Counted from the first letter of the stretch, positions 8,840-17,844 are shown. The stretch is 64,000 bases of DNA from Bifidobacterium ruminantium DSM 6489 (GCF_000770925.1 NZ_JDTK01000008.1:1-64000), one strand, 5' to 3'. The notes: generated by a model from the sequence alone, not told the origin. Program-made: numbers and translations.

Positions 8840-10528
8840 ATGCGCGGTAGAGAAGAGAAGAAGATGAGAGATGAGCATAATGATAGAAGCGACAGGCCGA
8901 ATGATATGCCTGAAACCATAACGCAGGAGATTCATGTGGTTTCATCTGATTCACGTCGCCGTCGGCATTCGGATGCGCGTGATCAGTCTTCTCAACAGCA
9001 GTTCGAGCCAATAACTTTCTCCAATACGCCGTTTCAGACGGAGGAGGATGGTCATCATATCTCCAAGGCGGATGCCGCGCCTCAATGGAGATTCGCTTTT
9101 GTGGCCAGCCTCGTGTTCGTTGATTTGGCGGTGATGCTGTTTTCCTTGATCATCAGCCTGCTTATCAACGGCGCTGCGCTTGACGCTATCGGAAGAGTGA
9201 TGCCGTTTTGGCTGTTCCTCGTTCTTTTCGGTTTGATTTGGCTGCTATGTTTGGTCTTCGCTGGCGCGTATCATCGTCATGTGATGGCGGAGGGATACGA
9301 ACTGTATGCCAAAATCATCAACGCATCATTGCTGACCATTATTTCATATTGCAGTCTTGCCTTCTTCTTTAAACTGTCTTTGCCGCGGACGGCACTGATT
9401 CTCGCTCCGGTAATCGCGTTTTTCCTGGAGATTATTGCCCGATGGCAGATGCGCCAGGCTCTGCATCGCAATCGCAGAAAAGGTTTCTGCAAATATCGCA
9501 CTGTGGTTGTCGGTTCGTCGGATGGCATCAACAAGGCTCTGCGTACCATGCAGAATTATTCCAATTGGGGATATGAGCCGGTAGCTGTGTGCCCGATTGA
9601 AGCGGTGAATACTGAAAAAGACGCGTATGCGATTACGACGTATAATCCGGATTTTGATATTGAAGGCTCGGATAAACTCAAGGTGATCCCGTTCAACTCG
9701 GCTTTCCCGCGTGTATGTGAGCATCTTGGCGCACAGGAGATATACGTGGCTGATGTGCTGTCGCGCGATTCCGAAATGCTGCACGGCATGTCTCTGGCGG
9801 TTGAATCCCTTGGCATGGAACTTGCGTTGGCCGTGTCTCTGGCCGATGTGAGCGGACATCGTCTTTATTTACGCAACACCACCGAACAGCCTGTGCTGCT
9901 TGCCTCTTTACCGCAATACTCCGGTACCGCGAATGTGGTCAAACGTGCGCTGGACATCATTGGCTCCATTTGCGCGTTGGTTATTTCCTCGCCGATTCTG
10001 CTTGGTGTGGCAATTGCCATCAAACTTGACGATGGCGGTCCAGTGTTCTTTTCCCAGACCCGAATCGGATTACATGGAAAACCATTCAAAATGTATAAGT
10101 TCCGGTCCATGGTCACCAATGCCGAGGAGCTGAAGCAGAAGCTCGCCAAGGAAAGTGGGCAGGAAGACCGTTTCATCTTCAAAATGAAGAACGATCCACG
10201 CATCACCAAGGTCGGTCATTTTATTCGTAAGACCTCCTTGGATGAGTTTCCGCAGTTCTACAATGTGCTGAAGGGGGACATGTCTTTGGTGGGGCCCCGT
10301 CCGGCATTGCCGGAAGAGGTGGCACGCTATGGATCCTTGTACTCGGCACGTCTGCTGGTCAAGCCAGGCATCACTGGTCCTTGGCAGGTGTCCGGGCGTT
10401 CCGATCTTTCGCAGGAACAAAGCGAGTATCTGGACGTGTCCTACATCGAGAACTGGTCAATAGCGGGCGATCTTGCGATTCTAGCCAAGACGGTGATGGT
10501 GATATTCACGGGTCGTGGATCGTACTAG
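8840..10528 (+). CDS. Priming undecaprenyl-phosphate sugar-phosphate transferase (WbaP/CpsD type)
   Basis: 562 residues. The N-terminal half has about 70 polar residues, four hydrophobic segments (about 80-200) and a CoA-binding-like region. The C-terminal 190 residues form the bacterial sugar transferase domain: VKRALDIIGS with a membrane hairpin, FFSQTRIG, KMYKFRSM, DEFPQFYNVLKGDMSLVGPRP and the final KPGITGPWQVSGRS. The enzyme transfers a hexose-1-phosphate to the lipid carrier, the first step of exopolysaccharide repeat-unit assembly. ATG 8864 (residue 9) is an alternative start if TATTAT at 8836 is the promoter. The T9G9 tract lies directly upstream. No further glycosyltransferase genes follow in the window. 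Confidence 0.93.
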   Translation: MRGREEKKMRDEHNDRSDRPNDMPETITQEIHVVSSDSRRRRHSDARDQSSQQQFEPITFSNTPFQTEEDGHHISKADAAPQWRFAFVASLVFVDLAVMLFSLIISLLINGAALDAIGRVMPFWLFLVLFGLIWLLCLVFAGAYHRHVMAEGYELYAKIINASLLTIISYCSLAFFFKLSLPRTALILAPVIAFFLEIIARWQMRQALHRNRRKGFCKYRTVVVGSSDGINKALRTMQNYSNWGYEPVAVCPIEAVNTEKDAYAITTYNPDFDIEGSDKLKVIPFNSAFPRVCEHLGAQEIYVADVLSRDSEMLHGMSLAVESLGMELALAVSLADVSGHRLYLRNTTEQPVLLASLPQYSGTANVVKRALDIIGSICALVISSPILLGVAIAIKLDDGGPVFFSQTRIGLHGKPFKMYKFRSMVTNAEELKQKLAKESGQEDRFIFKMKNDPRITKVGHFIRKTSLDEFPQFYNVLKGDMSLVGPRPALPEEVARYGSLYSARLLVKPGITGPWQVSGRSDLSQEQSEYLDVSYIENWSIAGDLAILAKTVMVIFTGRGSY

Positions 10529-10554
10529 ATTTTATATGGCGTTTTGCCTCACGA

Positions 10555-10597
10555 TTTCCCTCTGCTCTATGTGATGGAACAGAGGGAAATTTTGTTT
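10555..10597 (+). terminator. Rho-independent terminator after the priming transferase
   Basis: Ten-bp perfect stem TTTCCCTCTG / CAGAGGGAAA (10555-10564 and 10580-10589) followed by TTTTGTTT. Confidence 0.85.
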
Positions 10598-10684
10598 AGA
10601 AATTCAAAAAAAGGGGTGCTGTGTGGCACAATGGTGCGCTGGAGCATCATATATACGTTTTTTGAAAAATGAGGAGTGAGTTGC

Positions 10685-12445
10685 ATGGGACAGCATATGG
10701 CAAGACCTGTGGAGGCAAAGAAATCCCATGTGGTACGCAATGTGGTAATTGCGATTCTGTTGCTGCTGGTGGCATGCGCGGCGGTCGCGGGAGTGTTCGG
10801 CTATCAGCTGTACAAATCCGCCATGGCTGCCAAGACGCATGTGTACGCCGTAGTGGACGAGGCCGCCAAATTGAAATCCGGATCAGCCGCCGATATTCTG
10901 GCCAATTTGGATGGTTCAATCGCGAAAATGCAGAAAGAAGCCAAATCCGCACAGCAGGAAGTCGACAAGCCAATATGGAATATGGCAAGCAAGCTACCGA
11001 TTTATGGCTCTGACATCGCATCGGTACGCACTACGGTCGGTGTGTTGAATGATTTTGCCAATGGCACTCTTCCGCAGCTGCAGCGGTCTGCTGACCAGCT
11101 GTTCAACTCCAATCTTTCCGATGGAAATGGCGGATTGAATGTGGAACCCATGATTACGGCGGCAGAAGGGCTTAACACCACGACCAAAACGATGCGTGCT
11201 CAGTCGGACACCTTGAACAAGTTGCCGGAAGCCCATCTCGGTGTGATCAACAAGGCTCTGACCGAAGGCAAGACCCAGTTCAACACTCTTGCCGACAAAG
11301 TCGATGAACTGACGGGAATCATCAATATGATGCCTTCCTTCCTTGGCGCCAATGGAACACGCAACTATGTGCTGCTGGCTCAGACCAATTCGGAAATCCG
11401 TTCTTCCGGTGGCCTGTGCGGTTCCGCCGGTTCCTTTACTGCCGATCATGGCAAGATCACGGTCGGTGAGTTCCACCCGGATGCCGAATTCCATGGATCG
11501 GCAGTCGACCAGCTGCATGACGATGACGCTTATGTGTTCTCGGACCTGTGGTTCGGACAAGTCATCCACAACATAACCTCCACGCCCAATTTCCCACAGT
11601 CCGCCCGCATGGCTTCGGAATTGTGGCAGCAGCAGTCCTTCGGGTTTCAAACCGATGGCGTGATGTCCTTGGATCCGGTGGCGTTGCAATCCATGGTTGC
11701 GGATACCCAGCCGGTGACCATGCCGGATGGCCGGGTGCTGGATGGCAGCAACACCGCCTCGTTCCTGTTGAACGGAGTGTATAAGGAAGTGGCGGTTGCC
11801 GATCAGGACAAGTATTTCTCTTCCGTGGCCGAGCAGGTGGTGAGCAATCTATTCTCGGATATGAATTCGCAGAAGCTGATGAAATTGGCCAGCACGCTGA
11901 TGAAAATGGGGGAGCAGCGCCACGTTTATTTCTGGTCCTTCCATGATGAGGATCTCGCCGCTTTGCGCTCGGCAGGTGTAACGGGCGAAATCTCCTCGGA
12001 CAAGACCAATCCGGTGACCGGTCTTTATTTGAACGAAATGGCCGCGTCTAAGATCGATTATTATATCGATCGCAAGACCGTGGTAACCCGGACCAACGGC
12101 AATACGTATCACGTCACCACCACTTTCACCAACCGCTTGCAGCCGGGAGAAGTGGCGGCATTGCCTGAATATATCAAGGCGAATGGCAAGACGGGAATCG
12201 CCAGCAATGATCTGATGATTTATGCCCCGGCAGGCGGCTCTGTGGCGAACGTTGAGACGTCTGCCGGAACATCCTTCAGACGTTATTCTGTTGACGATCA
12301 TGATGTGTATAAGACAAGCATCAGCATCGCGCCCGCATCAACAGTGACCGTTACTTGGGACGTGACCGTGGCGGATGGCGCTCAGCCACTGAAATTCGAT
12401 CAGACGCCGACCATCACCGATCCGAACGTCACATACCAGTATTGA
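10685..12445 (+). CDS. DUF4012 membrane-anchored envelope protein
   Basis: 586 residues from ATG 10685, which has GAGGAG 8 nt upstream; a GTG inside that ribosome site (10676) is unlikely. One N-terminal membrane segment (about 18-38, VIAILLLLVACAAVAGVFG) anchors a large external domain. The central part matches DUF4012, with the typical RNYVLLAQTNSEIRSSGG and a long helical region before it. Members are often found in polysaccharide gene clusters of Actinobacteria and have been discussed as glycan-assembly proteins, but the function is not defined. A short AT-rich gap and a terminator separate it from the priming transferase, so it probably has its own promoter. Confidence 0.88.
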   Translation: MGQHMARPVEAKKSHVVRNVVIAILLLLVACAAVAGVFGYQLYKSAMAAKTHVYAVVDEAAKLKSGSAADILANLDGSIAKMQKEAKSAQQEVDKPIWNMASKLPIYGSDIASVRTTVGVLNDFANGTLPQLQRSADQLFNSNLSDGNGGLNVEPMITAAEGLNTTTKTMRAQSDTLNKLPEAHLGVINKALTEGKTQFNTLADKVDELTGIINMMPSFLGANGTRNYVLLAQTNSEIRSSGGLCGSAGSFTADHGKITVGEFHPDAEFHGSAVDQLHDDDAYVFSDLWFGQVIHNITSTPNFPQSARMASELWQQQSFGFQTDGVMSLDPVALQSMVADTQPVTMPDGRVLDGSNTASFLLNGVYKEVAVADQDKYFSSVAEQVVSNLFSDMNSQKLMKLASTLMKMGEQRHVYFWSFHDEDLAALRSAGVTGEISSDKTNPVTGLYLNEMAASKIDYYIDRKTVVTRTNGNTYHVTTTFTNRLQPGEVAALPEYIKANGKTGIASNDLMIYAPAGGSVANVETSAGTSFRRYSVDDHDVYKTSISIAPASTVTVTWDVTVADGAQPLKFDQTPTITDPNVTYQY

Positions 12446-12495
12446 CGGCGGATGTTGGAATATTTAGATTATTCCAGATTATTCAAATAAATAAT

Positions 12496-12540
12496 GGGGG
12501 TATTCCTTCTAAAAATAGAAGGGGTGTTCCCATTTTTTTT
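12496..12540 (+). terminator. Rho-independent terminator after the DUF4012 gene
   Basis: A 16-bp stem with several G-U pairs (arms begin GGGGGTATTCC and TAGAAGGGG) closes an AAAA loop and is followed by eight T. Confidence 0.85.
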
Positions 12541-12631
12541 GAGTCAAAAGAGAATACCGTGATTCGAGATTTTTGCGTAGTTGCTGTAAAGTACCTCTTG
12601 TAATTATCGTTATGTATTTAAGGGGGATGTA

Positions 12632-13117
12632 ATGTCCATTCTTGATGGATTTGAAGCGATTGGAGAGGAAATCACGAGTAAAATAACCATGACGGTCATG
12701 GAATCATCCGTGCGCTTCTCCAAAGGGGCCGTTGAGGCGCTTGGCCGTCCCGCGTACGTGAAGCTGCTGGTTAATGACAAGCAGAAGAAAATCGCCATCC
12801 AAGTATGCGATGCAAAAGACGAGAACGCCATCAAATTCTGCGGGAACAATCGGAATAAAACTGGCAACACGAGCTCGGATATCACCAGAAAAGCCTCTTC
12901 CGTGACCATTCGCAACACGGATGTGCTGGTCGCCGTGCAGAAGTTCTTTACGTTCTCCGAGGTCGCCGACGATCAAATCGCCTATTTTGCGATGGACGGT
13001 GAATTCTATCCGGATGAGAAGGTTATTATTTTCGCCACGAACGAGGCTACGAGCGGAGTGGCAGGCAAGCGTGGCCCTCGCAAAGGTTCGAAGCACGCGA
13101 CCAAGAGCGAGAAATAA
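12632..13117 (+). CDS. Hypothetical protein, 161 residues
   Basis: Starts at ATG 12632 behind AAGGGGGAT, a strong ribosome site. No signal peptide or membrane segment is visible. The N-terminal part (SVRFSKGAVEALGRPAYVKL, then KKIAIQVC) has the look of a small beta-rich DNA- or nucleotide-binding fold, and the C-terminus is basic (GKRGPRKGSKHATKSEK). Similar short proteins occur in lactic acid bacteria and phages, but I cannot assign a function. It has its own terminator-flanked transcription unit between the DUF4012 gene and a long inverted repeat. Confidence 0.75.
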   Translation: MSILDGFEAIGEEITSKITMTVMESSVRFSKGAVEALGRPAYVKLLVNDKQKKIAIQVCDAKDENAIKFCGNNRNKTGNTSSDITRKASSVTIRNTDVLVAVQKFFTFSEVADDQIAYFAMDGEFYPDEKVIIFATNEATSGVAGKRGPRKGSKHATKSEK

Positions 13118-13167
13118 ATGAATTTAGTATTTGCTTTGTCTGAACAATAATCCAGCAAAGCGGATAC

Positions 13168-13234
13168 AAACGATACGCGCTCGAATTATACGACATCAAA
13201 TCAAAATGTCGTACAATTCGAGCGCGTATCGTTT
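13168..13234. repeat. 29-bp near-perfect inverted repeat between convergent genes
   Basis: Arms 13168-13196 and 13206-13234 are complementary over 29 bp with one mismatch, closing a 9-nt loop. It lies between the convergent hypothetical gene and the wall-hydrolase gene. It probably ends transcription from both sides, although no T-run follows on either strand and the stem is unusually long for an intrinsic terminator. Confidence 0.8.
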
Positions 13235-13270
13235 AAGGCTGCATATTTCTTCTAGACGGCGTCAGTAGCG

Positions 13271-14269
13271 TCAGTAGGATTTGTGCGCGAGCCAGTACGC
13301 GTATGCGCCCTGGATGGAACCGTAGCGCTGGGCGCAGTAACCCCAGAACCACTTGAGCTGGGTCTGGTAGTTGGTGGCCCAATCGGCGCCTGCGCTGACC
13401 ATCTTCGATCCCGGAAGCGCCTGCGGCAGACCGTATGCGCCGGAGCTCGGGTTGGTGGCCGACACGTTCCAGCCGGATTCGTGCGAGATGATGTACACGG
13501 TCGCGGTGAAGTCCTCTTCGGTGTAGCCGTTGGACAGCAGGTAATCGTGGGCCCACTGCTGCATTTCGCCGGCAGGAACGGTGGTGCCGATGGTCGCCGC
13601 AGCGGTGGACGGCGTGGTGGAACCGGTGCCCACGAGGATCACCTTGTCAGTAGGGGCTTTCTTCACGAACGAGCTGATCATATTGGAGGAGACGACCTTG
13701 CCGCCAGACTTGGTGACGAGATTCGTGGTCTCCATCACGCCTTCCTGGCCTTCGGTCTCAACCTTCTCCTGACCCTTCGGCAGGGAGGAGGTCTCCTTCT
13801 TCACCGTGTTGAACGGAATCGCGGTGTCTGTCACAGCGACGGAAGCACCAGCGCGATTGATGGTGATGACGGTTTTCTCGTTGACTTTCGTAGTCAGTGC
13901 CGGTGAGACGGTGTCTTCCGGATCCAAAGTGATATCGCCGGCATCCAGCACGGACTTCACGTCGGTGAAATCGGTGCCGGGAACCACTCGGGTCTTGCCG
14001 TTGATCTTCACGGTGACATACGAGGTGTTGCCCTTCAGCGCCTCACGCGCGTTGCCACGGGAAGCCTCGTTGGCATCGGACACGGAATACGCGGAAACCG
14101 ATTGGGGCTTCTCTTTGCTTGCATCCGCGGTTGCGTACAGGTTATGGGACACGAAGCCGCCGGTGGCCAACAGCCCTACTGCCGCGACCGTTGCGGCAAT
14201 CTTCACCAGCTGCGACTTGCTCGGCAGAGACAAGGTAGCCGGCTGGGCATGTCTTTTGTGGTTAGCCAT
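13271..14269 (-). CDS. Secreted G5-domain peptidoglycan hydrolase (RpfB/YabE-like, transglycosylase fold)
   Basis: 332 residues from ATG 14269 behind AGGAG; the longer frame to 14362 lacks support. A signal-anchor (about 20-45) is followed by a DUF348 ubiquitin-like region (about 85-140), a G5 domain (about 160-225, with EGVMETTNLVTKSGGKV) and a C-terminal lysozyme-like domain with HESGWNVSATNPSSGAYGLP and a terminal YWLAHKSY. The glutamate in SHESGW is the likely catalytic acid. Domain order resembles resuscitation-promoting factors and YabE proteins, which cleave peptidoglycan during growth and division. It is convergent with the hypothetical gene at 12632 and lies downstream of the thioredoxin gene on the same strand. 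Confidence 0.9.
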   Translation of the reverse strand: MANHKRHAQPATLSLPSKSQLVKIAATVAAVGLLATGGFVSHNLYATADASKEKPQSVSAYSVSDANEASRGNAREALKGNTSYVTVKINGKTRVVPGTDFTDVKSVLDAGDITLDPEDTVSPALTTKVNEKTVITINRAGASVAVTDTAIPFNTVKKETSSLPKGQEKVETEGQEGVMETTNLVTKSGGKVVSSNMISSFVKKAPTDKVILVGTGSTTPSTAAATIGTTVPAGEMQQWAHDYLLSNGYTEEDFTATVYIISHESGWNVSATNPSSGAYGLPQALPGSKMVSAGADWATNYQTQLKWFWGYCAQRYGSIQGAYAYWLAHKSY

Positions 14270-14418
14270 TCTGCTCCTACATAGCTTACAGTTCCTCGGC
14301 GGATTCAAACGCTTTTCGAACGCGTGCGCGCGGCCACATGGGCTCCGCCGGAAAACGCACAACTACATATAGTCTAGCGCATTCCAAGGAATTCGATCGC
14401 CGAACGAGGAAAACGTTG

Positions 14419-14793
14419 TCATTCCGCGGAAACACCGGAGGGGGTATCTGGGCCATCGTCCGAAGCGCTCATGTCGAGCGCCTTGGCCTGTTTGATAAGC
14501 GCGTCCAGATCGGAGGCACGCAACGCTCCGGCCTGCTGGAACACGATCTGCTGGTTCTTGACGACCATCAGCGTCGGCACCGCCTGCACCTTGGCAGCGG
14601 AGGCCAGATCGGGATTCTGGTCGATGTCCACCTTGGCGAAGTAGACATCCGGATTCTCCTCGCTCGCCTTCTCGAACGTCGGGCCGAACGCGCGGCACGG
14701 ACCGCACCATGTCGCCCAGAAATCGACGAACACCAGATCGTTTGATTCGACGACCTGGTTGAAATCCTGCGAAGTGACTGCATGCGTTGCCAT
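14419..14793 (-). CDS. trxA: Thioredoxin
   Basis: 124 residues with the active site WCGPC (about 30-34), the preceding VFVDFWAT, and the cis-proline motif VPTLM. It has a C-terminal acidic tail of about 18 residues (SDDGPDTPSGVSAE) beyond the usual 105-residue domain. It reduces protein disulfides in the cytoplasm. AGGA precedes the ATG. The leader (14800-14880) carries several repeats of the pentamer TTCGA. The gap 14794-15050 has no gene; a GACTCGAATCCCC stretch there is not a tRNA. Confidence 0.93.
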   Translation of the reverse strand: MATHAVTSQDFNQVVESNDLVFVDFWATWCGPCRAFGPTFEKASEENPDVYFAKVDIDQNPDLASAAKVQAVPTLMVVKNQQIVFQQAGALRASDLDALIKQAKALDMSASDDGPDTPSGVSAE

Positions 14794-15038
14794 ATCCGTT
14801 CCTGCTTTCTGACGTTCTTTTCGACGTTCCGATGTTTCGTTATCTCGACGTGCTTCGACTTTTCGATTTTTTCGATTTTCGATGCCGCGTATGCCGGCAT
14901 ATGCGATATGCCCGGCCGGCTCGTGACTCGAATCCCCGCCCGCGAAAAGTATATAGCCGCGCGCTGCGCCGACGCAATGCCATATTCGATTGCGCTACCG
15001 GAGGAATCGAAATCGAGTGAAATTCACATACCGTGCGC

Positions 15039-15050
15039 GATAATGGAACC
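15039..15050 (+). promoter_or_regulatory. Leaderless -10 site for the DUF4916 gene
   Basis: GATAAT (15039-15044), then 6 nt, then ATG 15051. No Shine-Dalgarno sequence. Confidence 0.5.
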
Positions 15051-15671
15051 ATGCCAGTGATGAATGATGAAGTGCCCGACGAGGGCGATTTCGACGCCAA
15101 CCGCCATCGCGGGGAATTCGATGACATAACACCGGAGGATTTCATCCGCGGAATGGGAAACCCACCCGGATGGCTGTCATCCGACGGGATCAACCACATG
15201 CGGCGGCAGATACCGATCCCCTACGTCGTGGTGGTGCCGGTGCGCACCGACGATCTCGGCCGCGTATCACAGGTCGGCTCGCTGCTGCGCGTCAGTGACG
15301 ACGGCGGCATCGAACGCACACTCATCGCAGGACGCGTCCTCTACCACGAATCGCTGCGGGAAGCGGTAGCACGCAACGTGGCGAAAGACCTCGGCGACAT
15401 CGCCCTACCGCAGCTGCCGATCAGCCCACAGCCGTTCACCGTGGCCGAATTCTTTCCCACACCAGGACTGTCGGATTACTACGATCCGCGCCAGCACGCG
15501 ATCGCGCTGTGCTACGTGGTGCCGATCGCAGGCGACTGCAAACCGCAGGATGAGACGCTCGACGTGGAATGGGTGGACCCCAACAGCGACATCCTCGACA
15601 CCTTCGTAGGGCAGATGAGCAACGGCTATGGCACCATCGTGCGCCAAGCGCTCGCATGGACCGGCAGGTAG
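15051..15671 (+). CDS. DUF4916 / NUDIX-family protein
   Basis: 206 residues. An acidic N-terminus is followed by PPGWLSSDGINHMRRQIPIPYVVVVPVR and GRVSQVGSLLR, characteristic of the DUF4916 group within the NUDIX superfamily. The region REAVARNVAKDLGD corresponds to the NUDIX helix, but the canonical REUXEEXGU catalytic box is not intact. It may therefore be a binding rather than a hydrolysing protein. ATG 15051 is chosen over an upstream GTG (15033) because of the well-placed -10 element. The alpha/beta hydrolase gene follows 18 nt downstream and is probably co-transcribed. Confidence 0.82.
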   Translation: MPVMNDEVPDEGDFDANRHRGEFDDITPEDFIRGMGNPPGWLSSDGINHMRRQIPIPYVVVVPVRTDDLGRVSQVGSLLRVSDDGGIERTLIAGRVLYHESLREAVARNVAKDLGDIALPQLPISPQPFTVAEFFPTPGLSDYYDPRQHAIALCYVVPIAGDCKPQDETLDVEWVDPNSDILDTFVGQMSNGYGTIVRQALAWTGR

Positions 15672-15689
15672 AAGCACGGAGGAGAAGAC

Positions 15690-16538
15690 ATGGCGATCGA
15701 ACTGAAGAACACCATCTATTGCAATGGCGAAGGCACGCCGGTGGTGCTCGTGCATGGATTCCCGGTGGACCACCGCATGTGGGACGCATGCGCCAAGGCA
15801 TTGGAACGCAAGGCTGTGGAACAAGGTGTGAAACATTTTCCGATTTGGGCTCCGGACATGCCCGGCGCTGGCGAAGGGCCGATTCCGTCGGATGAGGACA
15901 GCGGCGGCAAGGATGCGGACGGCGCATTCCCATACGGACTTGACCGCATGGCGGACGCATACGTGGACCTCCTGCATAAGGCCGGCTGCGACAAGGCGAT
16001 TTGGGTGGGCCTGTCGATGGGCGGCTATCTGATTCTCAACATCCAGCGGTTGCATCCGGAAGCAGTGGCCGCGCTCGCATTGTGCGACACGAAGGGCGAT
16101 GCGGATTCTGCGCAGATGCGTGCAAAGCGCGTCGCCATCGCCGAGGAATGCGAGACGACCGGCACGCATGAGCCGGTAATGGGATTCGCGGTGCCGTCGG
16201 ACGCCGATTCCACGGTGAAGCGATCGGAGGCGTATTGCAGGCAGTTCGAGACGTGGATCAATGAGCAGCCGGCTGCGGGTATCGCATGGCGTGAGCGTAT
16301 GGCGTCGGGACGTCCCGATCTCAACGACGTGCTGCCGGGAATCGACGTGCCGGTTGCCGTGATCTGCGGCGACAAGGATCCGTCCAGCCCGCCGGCCGTG
16401 ATGAAGCCGGTTGCCGATGCTATGGCGAAGACCGACGTGGCGATGACGGTGATCGACGATTGCGGACATTTCAGCGCATACGAGCATCCCGACCAGGTGG
16501 CCGCGGCGCTGCTGGAACTGGTGAAGCGGGTCGGCTGA
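15690..16538 (+). CDS. Alpha/beta-fold hydrolase
   Basis: 282 residues. VVLVHGFPVDHRMWD carries the oxyanion-hole HG motif (about residue 15). GLSMGGYL (about 109-116) is the nucleophile elbow with Ser. The catalytic His lies in DCGHFSAYEHPDQV near the C-terminus (about 260), and an Asp in VICGDKDPSSP completes the triad. This matches esterase, peroxidase or proline iminopeptidase-type hydrolases; the substrate cannot be told from sequence. GGAGGAGAAGAC before the ATG is a strong ribosome site. It lies in one unit with the DUF4916 gene. Confidence 0.88.
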   Translation: MAIELKNTIYCNGEGTPVVLVHGFPVDHRMWDACAKALERKAVEQGVKHFPIWAPDMPGAGEGPIPSDEDSGGKDADGAFPYGLDRMADAYVDLLHKAGCDKAIWVGLSMGGYLILNIQRLHPEAVAALALCDTKGDADSAQMRAKRVAIAEECETTGTHEPVMGFAVPSDADSTVKRSEAYCRQFETWINEQPAAGIAWRERMASGRPDLNDVLPGIDVPVAVICGDKDPSSPPAVMKPVADAMAKTDVAMTVIDDCGHFSAYEHPDQVAAALLELVKRVG

Positions 16539-16557
16539 CGTCATATCGTGTGTACAT

Positions 16558-16655
16558 CGCACGCATATAGAACGTATATAAATCGTATATAAAAAATATG
16601 TACTTCGCATATATGACGGATATACTATTTATATAAATCTTATATATAAATCGCA
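16558..16655. repeat. AT-rich tract with three TATATAAATC repeats
   Basis: An AT-rich island in otherwise GC-rich DNA. TATATAAATC occurs at 16575, 16630 and 16643, with other ATATAT runs between. It sits between the hydrolase gene and nudC. It could contain the nudC promoter or bind a nucleoid protein. Confidence 0.5.
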
Positions 16656-16688
16656 GTGAAATCATCGTAACGAAAGAAGCGAGAAACC

Positions 16689-17792
16689 ATGAGCATGTTC
16701 TCACCACTGGCGCTGACGCAGGCGCTGCCGTTCCTGCCGCTCGCCCAAGGCGACATCGACTACGAAGTGGCGCGACGCGGCGAGCCTGACCTGTTCGCCA
16801 AAGTGCTGGCGGAACCGGCCACGAAAGTCATCCTCGTCAAGGATGGCAAAGTGGCGGTGCCTCACGGCCAAGGCGCGATCGCCGACTATGCCAACGTGAA
16901 CATGCGCCTCGCGCAGCTTCCGGGCGCCTATGTTTCTGCGGAGCTCGAATCGCATCCGTCGGCGCTCGCCATGTTCCTCGGCACCTACGGCGGACGATTG
17001 GGAGGGCACGTGGTCGCCGTGGACGTGACACGCGTGCGGCCCGCATCCGAATCCGCCGCGATGGCCGAAACGACGCGCGGCGGCGGTGTGGACGATGCGT
17101 TCGCCGAAGTGCGGCCGAGCCGATCGCAAGCGAAGACCACGAAATCGCTGCTCGAAAACGCGGCGACGCGATTCGATTGGGTCGATCTGCGCGGATTCGC
17201 GCCGCATGCCAGCGCGCGCGAAGCCGGTCAGGCCACATCCGCGATCTCCCTGAGCGTATGGCATGCGAGGCAACGTCACTGCCCGACCTGCGGAGCCCCC
17301 GTCGAACCGGCGCTCGGTGGATGGGCGCAGCGTTGTACGAGCGAAGCGGATGGCAATCGTTTGCTTTTCCCGAGGATCGAACCGGCTGTCATCACCGCGA
17401 TCGTCGACCATGACGACCGCCTGCTGTTGCAGCACAACAGCGCCTGGGAAAACAGCGGCCTGTACTCGGTGTCGGCCGGATTCGTGGAGGCCGGCGAGAA
17501 TCTGGAGCACGCGTGCCGGCGCGAGGCCAAGGAGGAGGTCGGCATCGAGATCGGAGAGCTCAAGTATCTCGGGTCGCAGCCGTGGCCGTTCCCCGCGTCG
17601 CTCATGATGGCGTTCAAGGGTGTGGCGGTCAATACGGACGTGTGCGTGGATGGCGAGGAGACGCTCACGGCGCGATGGGTGACGCGCGATGAGTATATGA
17701 ACGAGCTGGTTTCGGGACGTATGGAGGCTCCGGGCAAGGCCACGATCGCGCGTTACATGATCGAGGAGTGGCTCGGCCACGATCTGCCGTAG
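16689..17792 (+). CDS. nudC: NADH pyrophosphatase NudC-like NUDIX hydrolase
   Basis: 367 residues. An N-terminal domain of about 190 residues precedes a Zn-ribbon (HCPTCGAP ... AQRC) and a NUDIX domain. The NUDIX box reads GFVEAGENLEHACRREAKEEVGIEIG. The diagnostic SQPWPFPASLM motif identifies the NADH pyrophosphatase subgroup, which cleaves NAD(H) to NMN(H) and AMP and can remove NAD caps from RNA. Only three of the four usual zinc cysteines are present (the last is replaced within CTSEADGN). The start at ATG 16689 has an AAGAAGCGAG sequence upstream, a weak ribosome site. Confidence 0.9.
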   Translation: MSMFSPLALTQALPFLPLAQGDIDYEVARRGEPDLFAKVLAEPATKVILVKDGKVAVPHGQGAIADYANVNMRLAQLPGAYVSAELESHPSALAMFLGTYGGRLGGHVVAVDVTRVRPASESAAMAETTRGGGVDDAFAEVRPSRSQAKTTKSLLENAATRFDWVDLRGFAPHASAREAGQATSAISLSVWHARQRHCPTCGAPVEPALGGWAQRCTSEADGNRLLFPRIEPAVITAIVDHDDRLLLQHNSAWENSGLYSVSAGFVEAGENLEHACRREAKEEVGIEIGELKYLGSQPWPFPASLMMAFKGVAVNTDVCVDGEETLTARWVTRDEYMNELVSGRMEAPGKATIARYMIEEWLGHDLP

Positions 17793-17832
17793 TGCGCCGT
17801 GCGGTTGTCGTAGGTTTGCCATGCGATTGCCG

Positions 17833-17844
17833 TACAATGGCGGC
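17833..17844 (+). promoter_or_regulatory. Leaderless -10 site for gcvH
   Basis: TACAAT (17833-17838), then 6 nt, then ATG 17845; no Shine-Dalgarno sequence. Confidence 0.55.

Noticed and set aside
14270-14362. N-terminal extension of the wall hydrolase to 14362
   Set aside because: The extension is Arg/Cys-rich with no ribosome site, while ATG 14269 has AGGAG and gives a normal signal-anchor.
14905-14960. tRNA-like T-arm sequence (GACTCGAATCCCC) upstream of the DUF4916 gene
   Set aside because: No matching acceptor, D or anticodon stems could be formed on either strand.
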